A DNA stretch of 18,502 bases from an uncultured Beijerinckiaceae bacterium (GCA_937863205.1 CALMGA010000411.1:1-18502), one strand, 5' to 3'; numbered from the stretch's first letter, positions 6,707 through 14,343 are shown. A program made the numbers and translations. Notes: generated by a model from the letters alone, not told the origin.

Positions 6707-7180
6707 ATGAAAACAAGGATCGCGGCGCTCGTGGCGCTGGGACTGCCGCTGCTGGCCGGGCCGGCCCTCGCCGGTTGCCAGGTCGTCGGCGACAGCGTGG
6801 CGGTCGGCGTCGGCCGGGCGATGGGCGTGTGCGCGGTTTCGGCCCGCATCGGCATCTCGTCGACGGCCTCCGCCGCCTCCGTGCGCGGCGGCGGCTGGGT
6901 GATCGCCTCCATCGGCAGCAACGATTTCCCGCGCGGCATTTCGGTGAGGCAGCGCGTCCAGTCGGTCGAGCGGACGCGCCGCGCCCTGGCCAGCGCCTAT
7001 GCCGCCGCGGGCGGGCAGTTGATCCTTCTGGTGCCGGCCAACGGCGCGCGCGGCGTGGTTTCCGCCTGGGCGGCGGAGCGCGGGGTAAGGGCCGTGTCGT
7101 TCAGCCCCGGCCGCGACGGCATCCATCCCCGCGACTACGGCGGGCTCGCCCGCCAGTTGCGCGCCATGATCGGATCCTGA
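6707..7180 (+). CDS. Minimal exported SGNH/GDSL-like protein (SGNH-4)
   Basis: The 157-residue protein starts at an ATG preceded by GAAGGAAGG (6691-6699). A signal peptide covers about residues 1-22. The fold is stripped down: VGDS with Ser30 only a few residues after cleavage, then GSND at 70-73, and DGIH with Asp137 and His140. All catalytic blocks are present in under 140 mature residues, much shorter than most SGNH enzymes. The signal end reads LAGC, which fits a lipobox with Cys24. Lipidation four residues before the first core strand of the fold would be sterically tight, so a disulfide with Cys42 is the alternative. It is the last gene of the run, 79 bases after the small membrane protein, and faces a convergent gene 22 bases away. 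The substrate is unknown. Confidence 0.8.
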   Translation: MKTRIAALVALGLPLLAGPALAGCQVVGDSVAVGVGRAMGVCAVSARIGISSTASAASVRGGGWVIASIGSNDFPRGISVRQRVQSVERTRRALASAYAAAGGQLILLVPANGARGVVSAWAAERGVRAVSFSPGRDGIHPRDYGGLARQLRAMIGS

Positions 7181-7202
7181 CCGGGCCGGCCGGCCGCCAC
7201 GC

Positions 7203-7922
7203 CTACGTGTCCGCCAGCGACGCTTGGCCGCGCGCGACCAGGGCGAGGCGCGCGACCGCCGCCTCGAAGCCGGCGTTGCGCGGCAACCAATCGAACTGCG
7301 ACGAGCCGGCCGGCGTCGCGAGCCGCAACGACATGTGCGATCCCCGCGGCTCGATCGTCAGGCTGAGGAGGCCGGCGGCGGGCGTGGCATCTGCGACGAC
7401 CGTTCCGCCATTCATCGTGTAAACGACCAGCCCTTCGTCGCCCACGCAGATCAACGTCTCGCAGATGGCGCGCCGGCGGAGGTCGAGCGCCTTGCGGAAC
7501 GTCTTGACCCGTCGTTTCAGGAGCCAGCGCGACGCGTCGCTGCCTTCCCAGCCCCTTACCTCGGACAGGAAGCCCCACGCCGCCGCCGCAACCGCCACGG
7601 CCGCCGCCCCGAAGGTCGCCACCTTCCCGGCGATCTCGACCCAGGGAGACGCGGGAAACCACGACAGCACGCTCGCCGCCACCACCGCCGCCGCGATCGA
7701 CCAGCCCATCGCCATCACCGTCGGCCTTGCCGCCAGACCGGGGATGCGGGCCTCCAGCCCCGTCCGCTTGATGGCCTGCGCCGCCGCGGCGGAGCCCTCG
7801 CCCTCCGCCCGCGCCCAGGCGGTCGCGTCGGCGACGGCGACGAGGTGGTCGGGATGATCCCGCCGTGCCGCCTGGCGCAGCAGCTCCCGGCTCGCCTGCG
7901 TTGATGCCACGGATCTTTCCAT
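7203..7922 (-). CDS. Hypothetical two-helix membrane protein
   Basis: This is a 239-residue protein not recognised as a known family. The N-terminal 65 residues are helical and charged. Two membrane segments lie at about 69-89 and 101-119 with a short Pro/Trp turn between them. About 120 residues follow, with a basic stretch (LLKRRVKTFRKALDLRRR) and then beta-type sequence. ATG 7922 is chosen. The frame can extend to a TTG at 7970, but neither start has a strong ribosome site. The protein is convergent with the SGNH cluster and has no obvious operon partner; the shape suggests an inner-membrane protein with a cytoplasmic C-terminal domain. Confidence 0.65.
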   Translation of the reverse strand: MERSVASTQASRELLRQAARRDHPDHLVAVADATAWARAEGEGSAAAAQAIKRTGLEARIPGLAARPTVMAMGWSIAAAVVAASVLSWFPASPWVEIAGKVATFGAAAVAVAAAAWGFLSEVRGWEGSDASRWLLKRRVKTFRKALDLRRRAICETLICVGDEGLVVYTMNGGTVVADATPAAGLLSLTIEPRGSHMSLRLATPAGSSQFDWLPRNAGFEAAVARLALVARGQASLADT

Positions 7923-8091
7923 CGTGTCGTTCGATCCCGCCGTCCGACACGGCGATCCCGGCCGCTTCAACGTTTACCGCAAGGACCGAGCCTGCCAAGG
8001 GAGCCCCGTCGCCGCGAGGCCGGCCCTCGCCTCTAGTCCTCATCGGCGATCGAGCCGATGGAGCCGGCGAACCGGTTGCCAGAGCCCCGCC

Positions 8092-8257
8092 ATGGCCCTC
8101 GCCAACCCGCGCGCCGCCGACCATTCCATCGAGCCCCTGTTCCCGAGGCGCTGGTCGCCGCGCGCCTTTTCCAGCGAAGCGATCCCGAGTGCCGAGCAGG
8201 CGCAAGGCGCTCGCCGACATCGTCTTCGAAGGCGCGTTCAGGGCCGACACGGGGTGA
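8092..8257 (+). pseudogene. Nitroreductase-family remnant with large internal deletion
   Basis: ATG 8092 opens a frame whose first 32 residues, including HSIEPLFPRRWSPRAF and the AIP that follows, look like the start of nitroreductase-family flavoproteins (usual pattern: PxxPLFxxRWSPRAF). At about 8188-8200 the resemblance stops in this frame. The +1-shifted frame then reads RRKALADIVFEGAF and soon stops at TGA 8255-8257, which resembles the family's C-terminal end (RxPLxExxFEGRF type). The two ends are thus joined without the roughly 150 central residues that bind FMN and form the core. The flanks 7923-8091 and 8258-8440 show no other gene. The family match is from memory of the motif, not a search. 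Confidence 0.6.
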
Positions 8258-8440
8258 CCCCACACTGTCGCCGGCGATCCCTCCGAAGCCGGCCGCCAGA
8301 ACCGACGCGAAGTCATCGTTCGATCGGCCGTGCTTCAACCAAGACTCAAGGAATACAGACTTGGACGGATTTCCAATTCATCGCAGCCGGAGGGACGTGG
8401 TACGAATTCGTCGTCGATCCCGTCCCAAGGAACATCAAGG

Positions 8441-8950
8441 ATGCGCTTTCCCCTTGCAGCCCTCGTTGCGGCAATCCTGACCGCCTCAGTCGTGACACCG
8501 GCCCTCGCCGGCCCGCTCGCCGATGGCGGCGTGACCGCAGCCGAGGTGTCGAAGATCCTGCAGGACAAGGGATATCGCGCCGAACTCGGCAGAGCGGGCG
8601 ATGGCACCCCGAAGATCGTCACTTCAACGGAGGGTTCGACCGCCACCGTCTTCTTCTACACTTGCGGCAAGGGCGAGCGCTGCACGTCCATCCAGTTCTT
8701 TTCAGGCTTCACCGTCGACAACAAGCTGACGCCGGCTCAGATGAACAAGTGGAACGCCAACCACCGCTTCGGCCGCGCCTACCTCGACGACGAGGGTCAG
8801 GCCAACATCGAGATGGACCTCGACGTCGAGCACGGCTACACAACCGAGGCGATCGTCAACAACCTCGACACCTGGAACCTGATCCTGAGCAAGTTCAAGG
8901 CGTTCCTGAGGTGCAGCACCGAGACGGCGGCCAAGGACTGCGCGGCCTGA
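8441..8950 (+). CDS. Exported YbjN-domain-like protein
   Basis: This 169-residue protein starts at ATG 8441, preceded by AAGGA (8427-8431); the frame extends upstream without a good start. Residues 1-23 are a Sec signal peptide ending ALAG. The mature part has the pattern of YbjN-like proteins: an initial helix (VTAAEVSKILQDKGY), beta strands with acidic residues, then VNNLDTWNLILSKFKAFL near the C-terminus. Two cysteine pairs (CGKGERC in the middle, and Cys near the C-terminus) suggest periplasmic disulfides. YbjN relatives act as chaperone-like or regulatory proteins, but exported single-domain versions have no settled function. It stands alone, between the nitroreductase remnant and a convergent dehydrogenase. 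Confidence 0.75.
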   Translation: MRFPLAALVAAILTASVVTPALAGPLADGGVTAAEVSKILQDKGYRAELGRAGDGTPKIVTSTEGSTATVFFYTCGKGERCTSIQFFSGFTVDNKLTPAQMNKWNANHRFGRAYLDDEGQANIEMDLDVEHGYTTEAIVNNLDTWNLILSKFKAFLRCSTETAAKDCAA

Positions 8951-9046
8951 CACCTCGGATCCGCTAAAGGATCGCCGCGCACCGTTGCGCCTCACGCCAG
9001 ACCTCGCGCGACCGCGTTCAAGTCTTGCTTCGCCTCGGGCGCCCGG

Positions 9047-10042
9047 TCACAGCATGCTCGCCAGCACGCGGTCGGGCGGGCGATGGCCGTCCCAGAAGGC
9101 CTGGACGTTGACGATGACCTTCTCGCCCATGTCGATGCGGCCCTCGCTGGTGGCCGAGCCCATGTGCGGCAGCAGCGTCACCTTGCCGGTCCTGGCGAGC
9201 TTGATGAGCCGCGGCGAGACCGAGGGCTCGTGCTCGAACACGTCGAGGCCGGCGCCGGCGAGCTCGCCGGTTTCCAGCATCCGCGTCAGCGCGTTCTCGT
9301 CGATCACCTCGCCGCGCGAGGTGTTGATGAGGTAGGCGTCGGGACGCAGGTACTTGAGCCGGCGGGCCGAGAGCAGATGGTAGGTCGCCGGGGTGTGCGG
9401 GCAGTTCACCGAAACGATGTCCATGCGCGCCAGCATCTGGTCGAGCGAGTCCCAGTAGGTCGCTTCCAGCTTCTCCTCGACGGGCAGGGAAAGGCGGCGG
9501 CGGTTGTGGTAGTGGATCTGCAGGCCGAACGCCTTGGCCCTGCGCGCGATCGCCTGCCCGATGCGCCCCATGCCGACGATGCCGAGCCGCTTGCCGGTGA
9601 TGCGGCGCCCCAGCATCCAGGTCGGGGCCCAGCCCGACCATTCGTTGGCGGGGATCGCCCCGGCTCCCTCCACGATGCGGCGCGCCACCGCCAGGATCAG
9701 CGCCATCGCCATGTCGGCGGTGTCCTCGGTCAGCACGCCCGGCGTGTTGGTGACCGTGATGCCGCGCTCCAGCGCCGCGCCGATGGCGATGTTGTCGACG
9801 CCGTTGCCGAAGTTGGCGATCAGCTTGAGGTTGGGCCCGGCCTCGCGCATAAGATCGGCGTCGATGCGGTCGGTGACGGTGGGCACCAGCACGTCGGCGC
9901 TCTTCATCGCCTCGGCGAGCACCGCCCGGCTCATCGCCGCATCGGCGATGTTGAGGCGCGTGTCGAACAGCTCGCACATCCGCGTCTCGATGCGCTCGGG
10001 CAGCCGTCTTGTGATGATGACGAGGGGTTTCTTCTTGCCCAT
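9047..10042 (-). CDS. D-2-hydroxyacid dehydrogenase (glyoxylate/hydroxypyruvate reductase type)
   Basis: The 331-residue cytoplasmic oxidoreductase has the usual length of its family. The nucleotide-binding motif is GMGRIG at 157-162 in the context LGIVGMGRIGQAIARRAKAFG. The catalytic residues of D-2-hydroxyacid dehydrogenases are all present: Arg243 in NTSRGEVID, Glu272 in DVFEHEP, and His293 in LPHMGSAT. It should reduce a 2-oxoacid such as glyoxylate or hydroxypyruvate with NAD(P)H; cofactor choice is open, although RRR at 181-183 after the second strand favours NADPH. ATG 10042 is chosen because MGKKKPLVIITRRLPE fits the family's N-terminus. The frame runs on to a GTG at 10156 but that extension looks non-coding. 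It is divergent from the SH3 gene, a pairing common in Rhizobiales. Confidence 0.92.
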   Translation of the reverse strand: MGKKKPLVIITRRLPERIETRMCELFDTRLNIADAAMSRAVLAEAMKSADVLVPTVTDRIDADLMREAGPNLKLIANFGNGVDNIAIGAALERGITVTNTPGVLTEDTADMAMALILAVARRIVEGAGAIPANEWSGWAPTWMLGRRITGKRLGIVGMGRIGQAIARRAKAFGLQIHYHNRRRLSLPVEEKLEATYWDSLDQMLARMDIVSVNCPHTPATYHLLSARRLKYLRPDAYLINTSRGEVIDENALTRMLETGELAGAGLDVFEHEPSVSPRLIKLARTGKVTLLPHMGSATSEGRIDMGEKVIVNVQAFWDGHRPPDRVLASML

Positions 10043-10151
10043 GGCGGGGGTGGAAAACTCGCGGGTTGAAGATCGGGACCCCATCGGGGAAACGGGACGC
10101 AGGGCCGGGCGCCGCGGTGGCGTCACGAAGTGGTGGGAGAACGCGCCCGCC

Positions 10152-10167
10152 TTCACCCCGTCTTAAC
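10152..10167 (+). promoter_or_regulatory. Possible degenerate CtrA-like site in divergent intergenic region
   Basis: TTCACCCCGTCTTAAC differs from TTAA-N7-TTAAC at one base in the first half-site. It lies in the 286-base region 10043-10328 between the dehydrogenase and the SH3 gene, 161 bases before the SH3 start. In such G+C-rich DNA TTAA is rare, so this is worth noting, but one mismatch makes it weak. Nothing else, such as an RNA gene or small frame, is evident in that region. Confidence 0.2.
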
Positions 10168-10328
10168 GTTGCCGAGCCGACAAGACGTAAGGTGAACCCC
10201 CGTCGGCCTCTCTAGCAGATGACGGATCAAAGACAAGAAGCGCAACCGATCGGCTGCCAAGTCCCCGAAAGTGTCCCAGGCCGTTCCGTGTTCGACCCCG
10301 GATCGATATCAATCAACGGAGAACCGCG

Positions 10329-10880
10329 ATGACAAAAGGCGCGACCGGACGAGCCGCTGGGCGCCGCTCGGGCGCCGCCTTCGTTGCGGCTGGCTTGCTG
10401 GCGCTGTTCCACGCTTGTCCGGCCGCCACAGCCGAACAGATCGGCAAGGCGTCGGGACTTCCCGTGCCACGCTACGTCAGCCTGAAGTCGGACCGGGTGA
10501 ACCTGCGCGAGGGTCCCTCCAAGGACCACCGCACGAACTGGATCTTCGAGCGCGCCGGCCTGCCCGTCGAGATCACCGCCGAGTTCGAAACGTGGCGCAA
10601 GGTGCGCGACTCCGAAGGCTCGGAGGGCTGGGTGCTGCACTCGCTGCTGTCGGGCCGCCGCACCGGACTGGTCACGCCCTGGAAGAAGGACGGCGTGGCG
10701 GTCGTGCTGTTCGCCAAGCCCGACCCGACATCGGGCACGGTGGCCAGACTGGAGCCCAACGTGCTCGCCAACATCCGCTCCTGCGACAAGACGTGGTGCC
10801 GGATCAACGGCGCCGGCTTCGACGGCTTCGTCAAGCAGGCCGACCTTTGGGGCGTGTACCAGGACGAGGTGGTCGAGTAG
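10329..10880 (+). CDS. Exported protein with two bacterial SH3 domains
   Basis: This is a 183-residue protein with CGGAGAA ahead of ATG 10329. A signal peptide covers about residues 1-35 (basic start, hydrophobic GAAFVAAGLLALFHA, cleavage near ATAEQ). An SH3b domain begins at about residue 52 with SDRVNLREGPS and contains the usual WRKVRD and GWVLHSLL stretches. A second, weaker SH3-like unit spans about 125-178 (VVLFAKPDPTSGTVARLEP, then WCRINGAGFDGFVKQADLWG) with a Cys pair. Such periplasmic SH3 proteins are thought to bind cell-wall peptides; the exact ligand is unknown. It is divergent from the dehydrogenase and convergent with murI. Confidence 0.85.
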   Translation: MTKGATGRAAGRRSGAAFVAAGLLALFHACPAATAEQIGKASGLPVPRYVSLKSDRVNLREGPSKDHRTNWIFERAGLPVEITAEFETWRKVRDSEGSEGWVLHSLLSGRRTGLVTPWKKDGVAVVLFAKPDPTSGTVARLEPNVLANIRSCDKTWCRINGAGFDGFVKQADLWGVYQDEVVE

Positions 10881-10905
10881 CCGCCAGCCTTCCCTGCTTG
10901 GCGGC
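10880..10905. terminator. Possible bidirectional hairpin between SH3 gene and murI
   Basis: A seven-base-pair stem GCCGCCA/TGGCGGC with a 12-base loop begins at the last base of the SH3 stop codon and lies before the convergent murI end. There is no T run on either strand, so an intrinsic terminator is only possible. Confidence 0.35.
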
Positions 10906-10935
10906 GGAGGGACATCTCCGGACCGATGGACCCGA

Positions 10936-11745
10936 TCACCCCGCCGGCGAAGCGTCCTGCTCCAGATCGTAGCGGACGAGGACGTCGCGCACGGGCGGCG
11001 GCACGGGGCGCGCGCTGGTGAACACGGCGCGGCCCCGCCGGCGGCCGCCCGGCGCATCCCCGTATCCGTGATCGCGCAGCACGCCGTCGACGCGCCGGGC
11101 GATCGCCGCCGCCGGATCGATCCAGAACACCGGCCAGGGCGCCAGCGCCTCGAAGCGTGGGAGGAGCAGGGGATAATGCGTGCAGGCGAGCACCACGCAG
11201 TCCGTGCGGGCGCCGCCGGCCGCCACGAAGCAGGGCGCGATCTCCGCCGCCACGGCGGCGTCGGCGATGGCGGCGCCGGCCATCGCCGCTTCCGCCAGCG
11301 ATGCGAGCGCCGTGGAGCCGACCAGGGTGACGCGGCAATCGCCGGCAAACGAGCCGATCAGCGCGCGGGTGTAGTCGCGCGCCACCGTGCCCGGCGTCGC
11401 CAGCACGGAGATCAGCCGCGAGCGCGACAGGGCCGCCGCCGGCTTGATCGCCGGCACGGTGCCCACGAAGGGCACGTCGGGGAAGGCCGCGCGCAGGTCC
11501 GGCAGCACCAGCGTCGAGGCGGTGTTGCAGGCGATCACCACGAGAACCGGACGGATGTCGGCCAGCAGCCCGCCGATCACGCCGACGATGCGCGCGATCA
11601 GCTCCGGCTCGCGCCAGGCGCCGTAGGGGAAGCCGGCGTCGTCGGCGGCGTAGACGAAGTCGGCATCGGGACGCAGCTTCGCCACCTCGGCGAAGACGGT
11701 GAGGCCGCCCAGGCCGGAGTCGAAGACGAGGACGCGGGGTGGCAT
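10936..11745 (-). CDS. murI: Glutamate racemase
   Basis: MurI interconverts L- and D-glutamate in the cytoplasm to supply D-Glu for peptidoglycan. The 269-residue form starting at ATG 11745 matches the family's usual length. Motifs are VFDSGLGGL at 7-15 with Asp9 and Ser10, ADDAGFPYG at 34-42, IACNTAST at 71-78 with catalytic Cys73, and ACTHYPLL at 187-194 with catalytic Cys188 and His190. The frame also has an ATG at 11820 that would add 25 residues ([15 protein letters not shown] and onward). Those residues look plausible as protein, but family members normally begin a few residues before FDSG, so 11745 is preferred. The C-terminus is slightly extended and basic. It faces the SH3 gene, with 55 bases between the two. 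Confidence 0.92.
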   Translation of the reverse strand: MPPRVLVFDSGLGGLTVFAEVAKLRPDADFVYAADDAGFPYGAWREPELIARIVGVIGGLLADIRPVLVVIACNTASTLVLPDLRAAFPDVPFVGTVPAIKPAAALSRSRLISVLATPGTVARDYTRALIGSFAGDCRVTLVGSTALASLAEAAMAGAAIADAAVAAEIAPCFVAAGGARTDCVVLACTHYPLLLPRFEALAPWPVFWIDPAAAIARRVDGVLRDHGYGDAPGGRRRGRAVFTSARPVPPPVRDVLVRYDLEQDASPAG

Positions 11746-11930
11746 GAAGTAGGACTCATCTCCGGCCAAGAGGTCTCGTCTGGCCTCATAATCTTTTGCC
11801 CGCGCAAGATCGAACGTCATCGCCGCAACGGAAGAGCATGTGCCGGTTACGAAATCTTGCAGGCGGTCCAGCCGATCGCTTCGAGGCTGCGGTACACAGA
11901 CCTTTATGCCTTATGACTCGCGCAGGTATA

Positions 11931-12464
11931 TCAAGTTGAAAGATCGCACACGAGATCGCTTTGCCCGAAGCTTTCGCTAATCTCGGCGGGCTCAGTCTGC
12001 ATCATTTTTCCAAATTTTTTGTTGATCCGAGCAACGTCGGCGCCGATTTCAGCTTCGACCCGCGCTTTCGGATCGGAGAAGTGAACTCGGAACGAATTTA
12101 TACCGTTCCCACTCCCCGCTGCCAACTCAACAAGGGATACGTTTAGATGATGGTATATCCCCAGAATCGGAATGCTTACCAGGAAGTACTCTCCTCTGTT
12201 ATCAAATTTCTCTTTCCCGATCGCTGACCTTGATGTCTTGGGAAGAACAACGGGGTCCTTCGGCTTCTCCAGCAACTCCGATGGAGCGTTCCGAAAAACA
12301 ATTTCATATTGTAAGTCTTGCAACAGCTTTGTCGGCTCGCACCTTTCTATTCCCTTAAGTAGCGCATCAAGCTCGACGCCTTGCTCGGAAAGAGCAAACG
12401 ATGGCCTACAAATCAAGAAAGCAGCGAGAACAGGCAATACTGCTTGCCATGCGTATCTGTTCAT
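11931..12464 (-). CDS. Exported orphan protein in a lower-G+C segment
   Basis: The 177-residue protein starts at ATG 12464 (a TTG at 12476 would add four residues). A signal peptide covers about 1-25 (hydrophobic AVLPVLAAFLICRPSFA). The mature protein is charged, with a Lys-rich middle section, and has two cysteines (Cys42 in ERCEPT, Cys174 near the end) that could pair. I do not recognise a family. Codon choice is clearly different from the neighbours: many A/T-ending codons and runs such as TTTTTCCAAATTTTTTG, while surrounding genes nearly always end codons in G or C. Together with 11746-11930 it forms a distinct compositional patch, suggesting later acquisition. No transposase or repeat flanks it. 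Confidence 0.6.
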   Translation of the reverse strand: MNRYAWQAVLPVLAAFLICRPSFALSEQGVELDALLKGIERCEPTKLLQDLQYEIVFRNAPSELLEKPKDPVVLPKTSRSAIGKEKFDNRGEYFLVSIPILGIYHHLNVSLVELAAGSGNGINSFRVHFSDPKARVEAEIGADVARINKKFGKMMQTEPAEISESFGQSDLVCDLST

Positions 12465-12585
12465 CAACAGCCCCAATCAAAGACACGTGCGGCGAAGGCG
12501 AGGGTCGCAGCATCATGATCCATGGAGAAGATGGGCGGATGTCGCGTCGCTCATCGGTTCCACCTGGACTTCGTTATCCCGACCA

Positions 12586-13653
12586 TCAACTTCCGACGTA
12601 GTGCCGCACGGCGCGGTCCACCGCCTCGCGTTGCTCGGGGGTGAGCTTGCGCATCTCGTCGTCGAGCCAGGCGTCCTTGTGGCCGGCGGCATTGGCCAGC
12701 ACGTGCCACTTCATGCCCTCCACGAGGTCCTTCTTCACCCCGCGCCCGGCGACGTAGAGGCGGGCGGCGCGGTCCTGGGCGACGGCGTTGTTGCGGCTCG
12801 CCGCCTTGATGAAGTAGCGGGCGGCGACCGCTTCGTCCTTGGGCGCGCCGATGCCGTTGAAGACCATGATGGCGTAATCCACCATCGCGGCGATGTTGTC
12901 GTTGTCGGCCGCCGCGCGGATCAGGTCGGCGGCCCTGGCCTCGTCGCGCTCGACGCCATCGCCCTGCCGGGCCATCAGGCCGAGCGCGTACTGCGCTTCG
13001 GGATAGCCGAGTTCGGCGCTTTGGGCGAAGAAGGTGGCGGCCGCCTTCGAGTCGGCGGCGACGCCGTTGCCCTGCAGCGCCATCAGGCCGAGGTAGAACA
13101 GGGCGCCGGCGTTGTTGCGGGCCGCCGCGGCGGTGAACATCGCCCGCGCCCCTTCGCGATCCTGGGCGACGCCCTCTCCCTTCATCCGCGCGATGCCGAG
13201 CTGGAACATCGCCTGGGGATCGCCGGCCGCCGCCGCCAGCGCGTACCAGCGCGCCGCCTCGGCCTTGTCGGGCTTGACGCCGAGGCCCTGCGCGTACAGC
13301 TCGCCGGCCAGCGTCATCGCCGCGCCGTCGCGGCTGTTGGTGCCGAGCCGCTTCATCGCCTCGCGCATCGCGGTCGCGTAGAAGCCGCGCTGGAAGGCGC
13401 CGAAGGCCAGATCGGCCCCCTTGTCGGGCGCCTTGCCGGGCGCCTTGGCCCGGGCGCCGGAGTCCGGCAGGTCGAGCGGCCCCGGCAGGTCCGGCCGGTT
13501 CGCGTCGGGCGCATCCGGCACCCGGGAGATCGACGGCGTCCCGAAGGGCGACAGCTGCGTCGGCGCGAAGGCGCTCTGCGCCGAAGCGGCGGCGGGCAAG
13601 ATCAGGATCCCGACGAGAAGTGCGGCCGACCGGCCCGGGCAGAACACGCTCAC
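12586..13653 (-). CDS. Exported Sel1-like repeat protein
   Basis: This 355-residue protein starts at GTG 13653, which overlaps the upstream gene's TGA as GTGA; the frame extends further upstream only as a shadow of that gene. A signal peptide covers about 1-26 (AALLVGILILPAAASAQS). A Pro/Asp-rich linker follows to about residue 80, then about six Sel1/TPR-like repeats of roughly 36 residues from about 85 to 325. Each has the A-x-x-x-L-G-x-x-x-x-x-G-x-G-V pattern, for example QLGIARMKGEGVAQD, YLGLMALQGNGVAAD and ALGLMARQGDGVERD. Sel1 proteins are scaffolds for protein-protein contacts; here the site is periplasmic. It ends with a helical segment containing LTPEQREAVDRAVRHYV. Its partner is unknown, and coupling to a ThiE-like gene may reflect operon history rather than joint function. 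Confidence 0.9.
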   Translation of the reverse strand: MSVFCPGRSAALLVGILILPAAASAQSAFAPTQLSPFGTPSISRVPDAPDANRPDLPGPLDLPDSGARAKAPGKAPDKGADLAFGAFQRGFYATAMREAMKRLGTNSRDGAAMTLAGELYAQGLGVKPDKAEAARWYALAAAAGDPQAMFQLGIARMKGEGVAQDREGARAMFTAAAARNNAGALFYLGLMALQGNGVAADSKAAATFFAQSAELGYPEAQYALGLMARQGDGVERDEARAADLIRAAADNDNIAAMVDYAIMVFNGIGAPKDEAVAARYFIKAASRNNAVAQDRAARLYVAGRGVKKDLVEGMKWHVLANAAGHKDAWLDDEMRKLTPEQREAVDRAVRHYVGS

Positions 13654-14303
13654 GAGGCGGACTCGACGAGTGACAATTGCGCCGCGACCGCAGCCAGGGT
13701 CGCGGCGATCCCTCCGGGATCGTCCCACAGCCCGTCGCACAGGGCGACGAACTCTGCCCCGGCGCGGGCAACCCTGCCGGCCTCGGCCGGGGTCACGGCA
13801 TAGCCGACGCAGGGCACGTTGAAGATCTCGGCCCACCAGGCGACCCGCTCGATGATCGAGTCCTGGACCGCCTCCTGGACCGCCTCCCGGTCGTTGTCCT
13901 CGCCCGGGCCGCCGAACATCAGGTAGTCGACACCGCTTTCCCCGGCCCGCATCGCCTCGTCGCGGCCGCGCAGGCCGCCGACCCCGACGATGCGGCGCGG
14001 CCGCAACGCGTCCAGCGCCTCGTCGAGGTCCGGCCCGATGCGGGCGACATGCACGCCATCGGCATCGACGCGCGCCGCCAGCCGCGCCGTGCCGGCGACC
14101 AGCAGCGCCGCGCCGCGCTCCTGCACGATGGGCGCCAGCGCGCGGACGGTGGCCTTGAGGGTGCCCTCGTCCTTGCCGGCCGCGCGCAGGAGCACGCAGG
14201 CGACGTCGGCCTGCGCCGCCATCGCCGCCTCAAGCAGCGGGGCGAAGGCGGCCGCGTCGGCAACGGCGGGCGTGATCAGCAAAAGGCGAGGCAGCTCGGA
14301 CAT
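13650..14303 (-). CDS. ThiE/TenI-like thiamine phosphate synthase family protein
   Basis: The 217-residue cytoplasmic TIM-barrel protein starts at ATG 14303 with GGAG upstream. Family signs are LLLITPA at the first strand (7-13), DADGVHV at 80-86, VGVGG at 107-111, DYLMFGGP at 126-133, and GAEFVALCDGLWDD at 182-195 near the phosphate-binding end. ThiE joins the thiazole and pyrimidine moieties of thiamine. The Thr/Lys-rich loop that true ThiE uses after its sixth strand (TxTK/PTxTK type) is replaced here by GGPGEDNDREAVQEAVQD, so catalytic identity is uncertain; a TenI-like or diverged function is possible. A 12-base repeat encodes EAVQ twice at 140-147. It is coupled to the Sel1 gene by GTGA and lies downstream of secA. 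Confidence 0.8.
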   Translation of the reverse strand: MSELPRLLLITPAVADAAAFAPLLEAAMAAQADVACVLLRAAGKDEGTLKATVRALAPIVQERGAALLVAGTARLAARVDADGVHVARIGPDLDEALDALRPRRIVGVGGLRGRDEAMRAGESGVDYLMFGGPGEDNDREAVQEAVQDSIIERVAWWAEIFNVPCVGYAVTPAEAGRVARAGAEFVALCDGLWDDPGGIAATLAAVAAQLSLVESAS

Positions 14304-14343
14304 CGCTCAAACTCCGGCTCGCGCATAGCTTCCACGCTGGGAT

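Noticed and set aside
4792..6939. A 715-codon minus-strand frame opposite the MBOAT gene
   Set aside because: The plus strand encodes a clear MBOAT with the catalytic His; the minus frame is Arg/Glu/Gln-rich and shows no family signature.
7181..7202. GGCCGGCCGGCC-type palindrome between the convergent SGNH-4 and the two-helix membrane gene
   Set aside because: This is a simple GC self-complementary run expected in such DNA, without a T tract.
8033..8338. 101-codon minus frame across the nitroreductase remnant
   Set aside because: It has no ribosome site or family pattern, and the plus strand explains the segment as gene remains.
8955..8975. Short inverted repeat GATCC/GGATC after the YbjN-like gene
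   Set aside because: The stem is only five pairs and there is no T tract; it is too weak to call a terminator.
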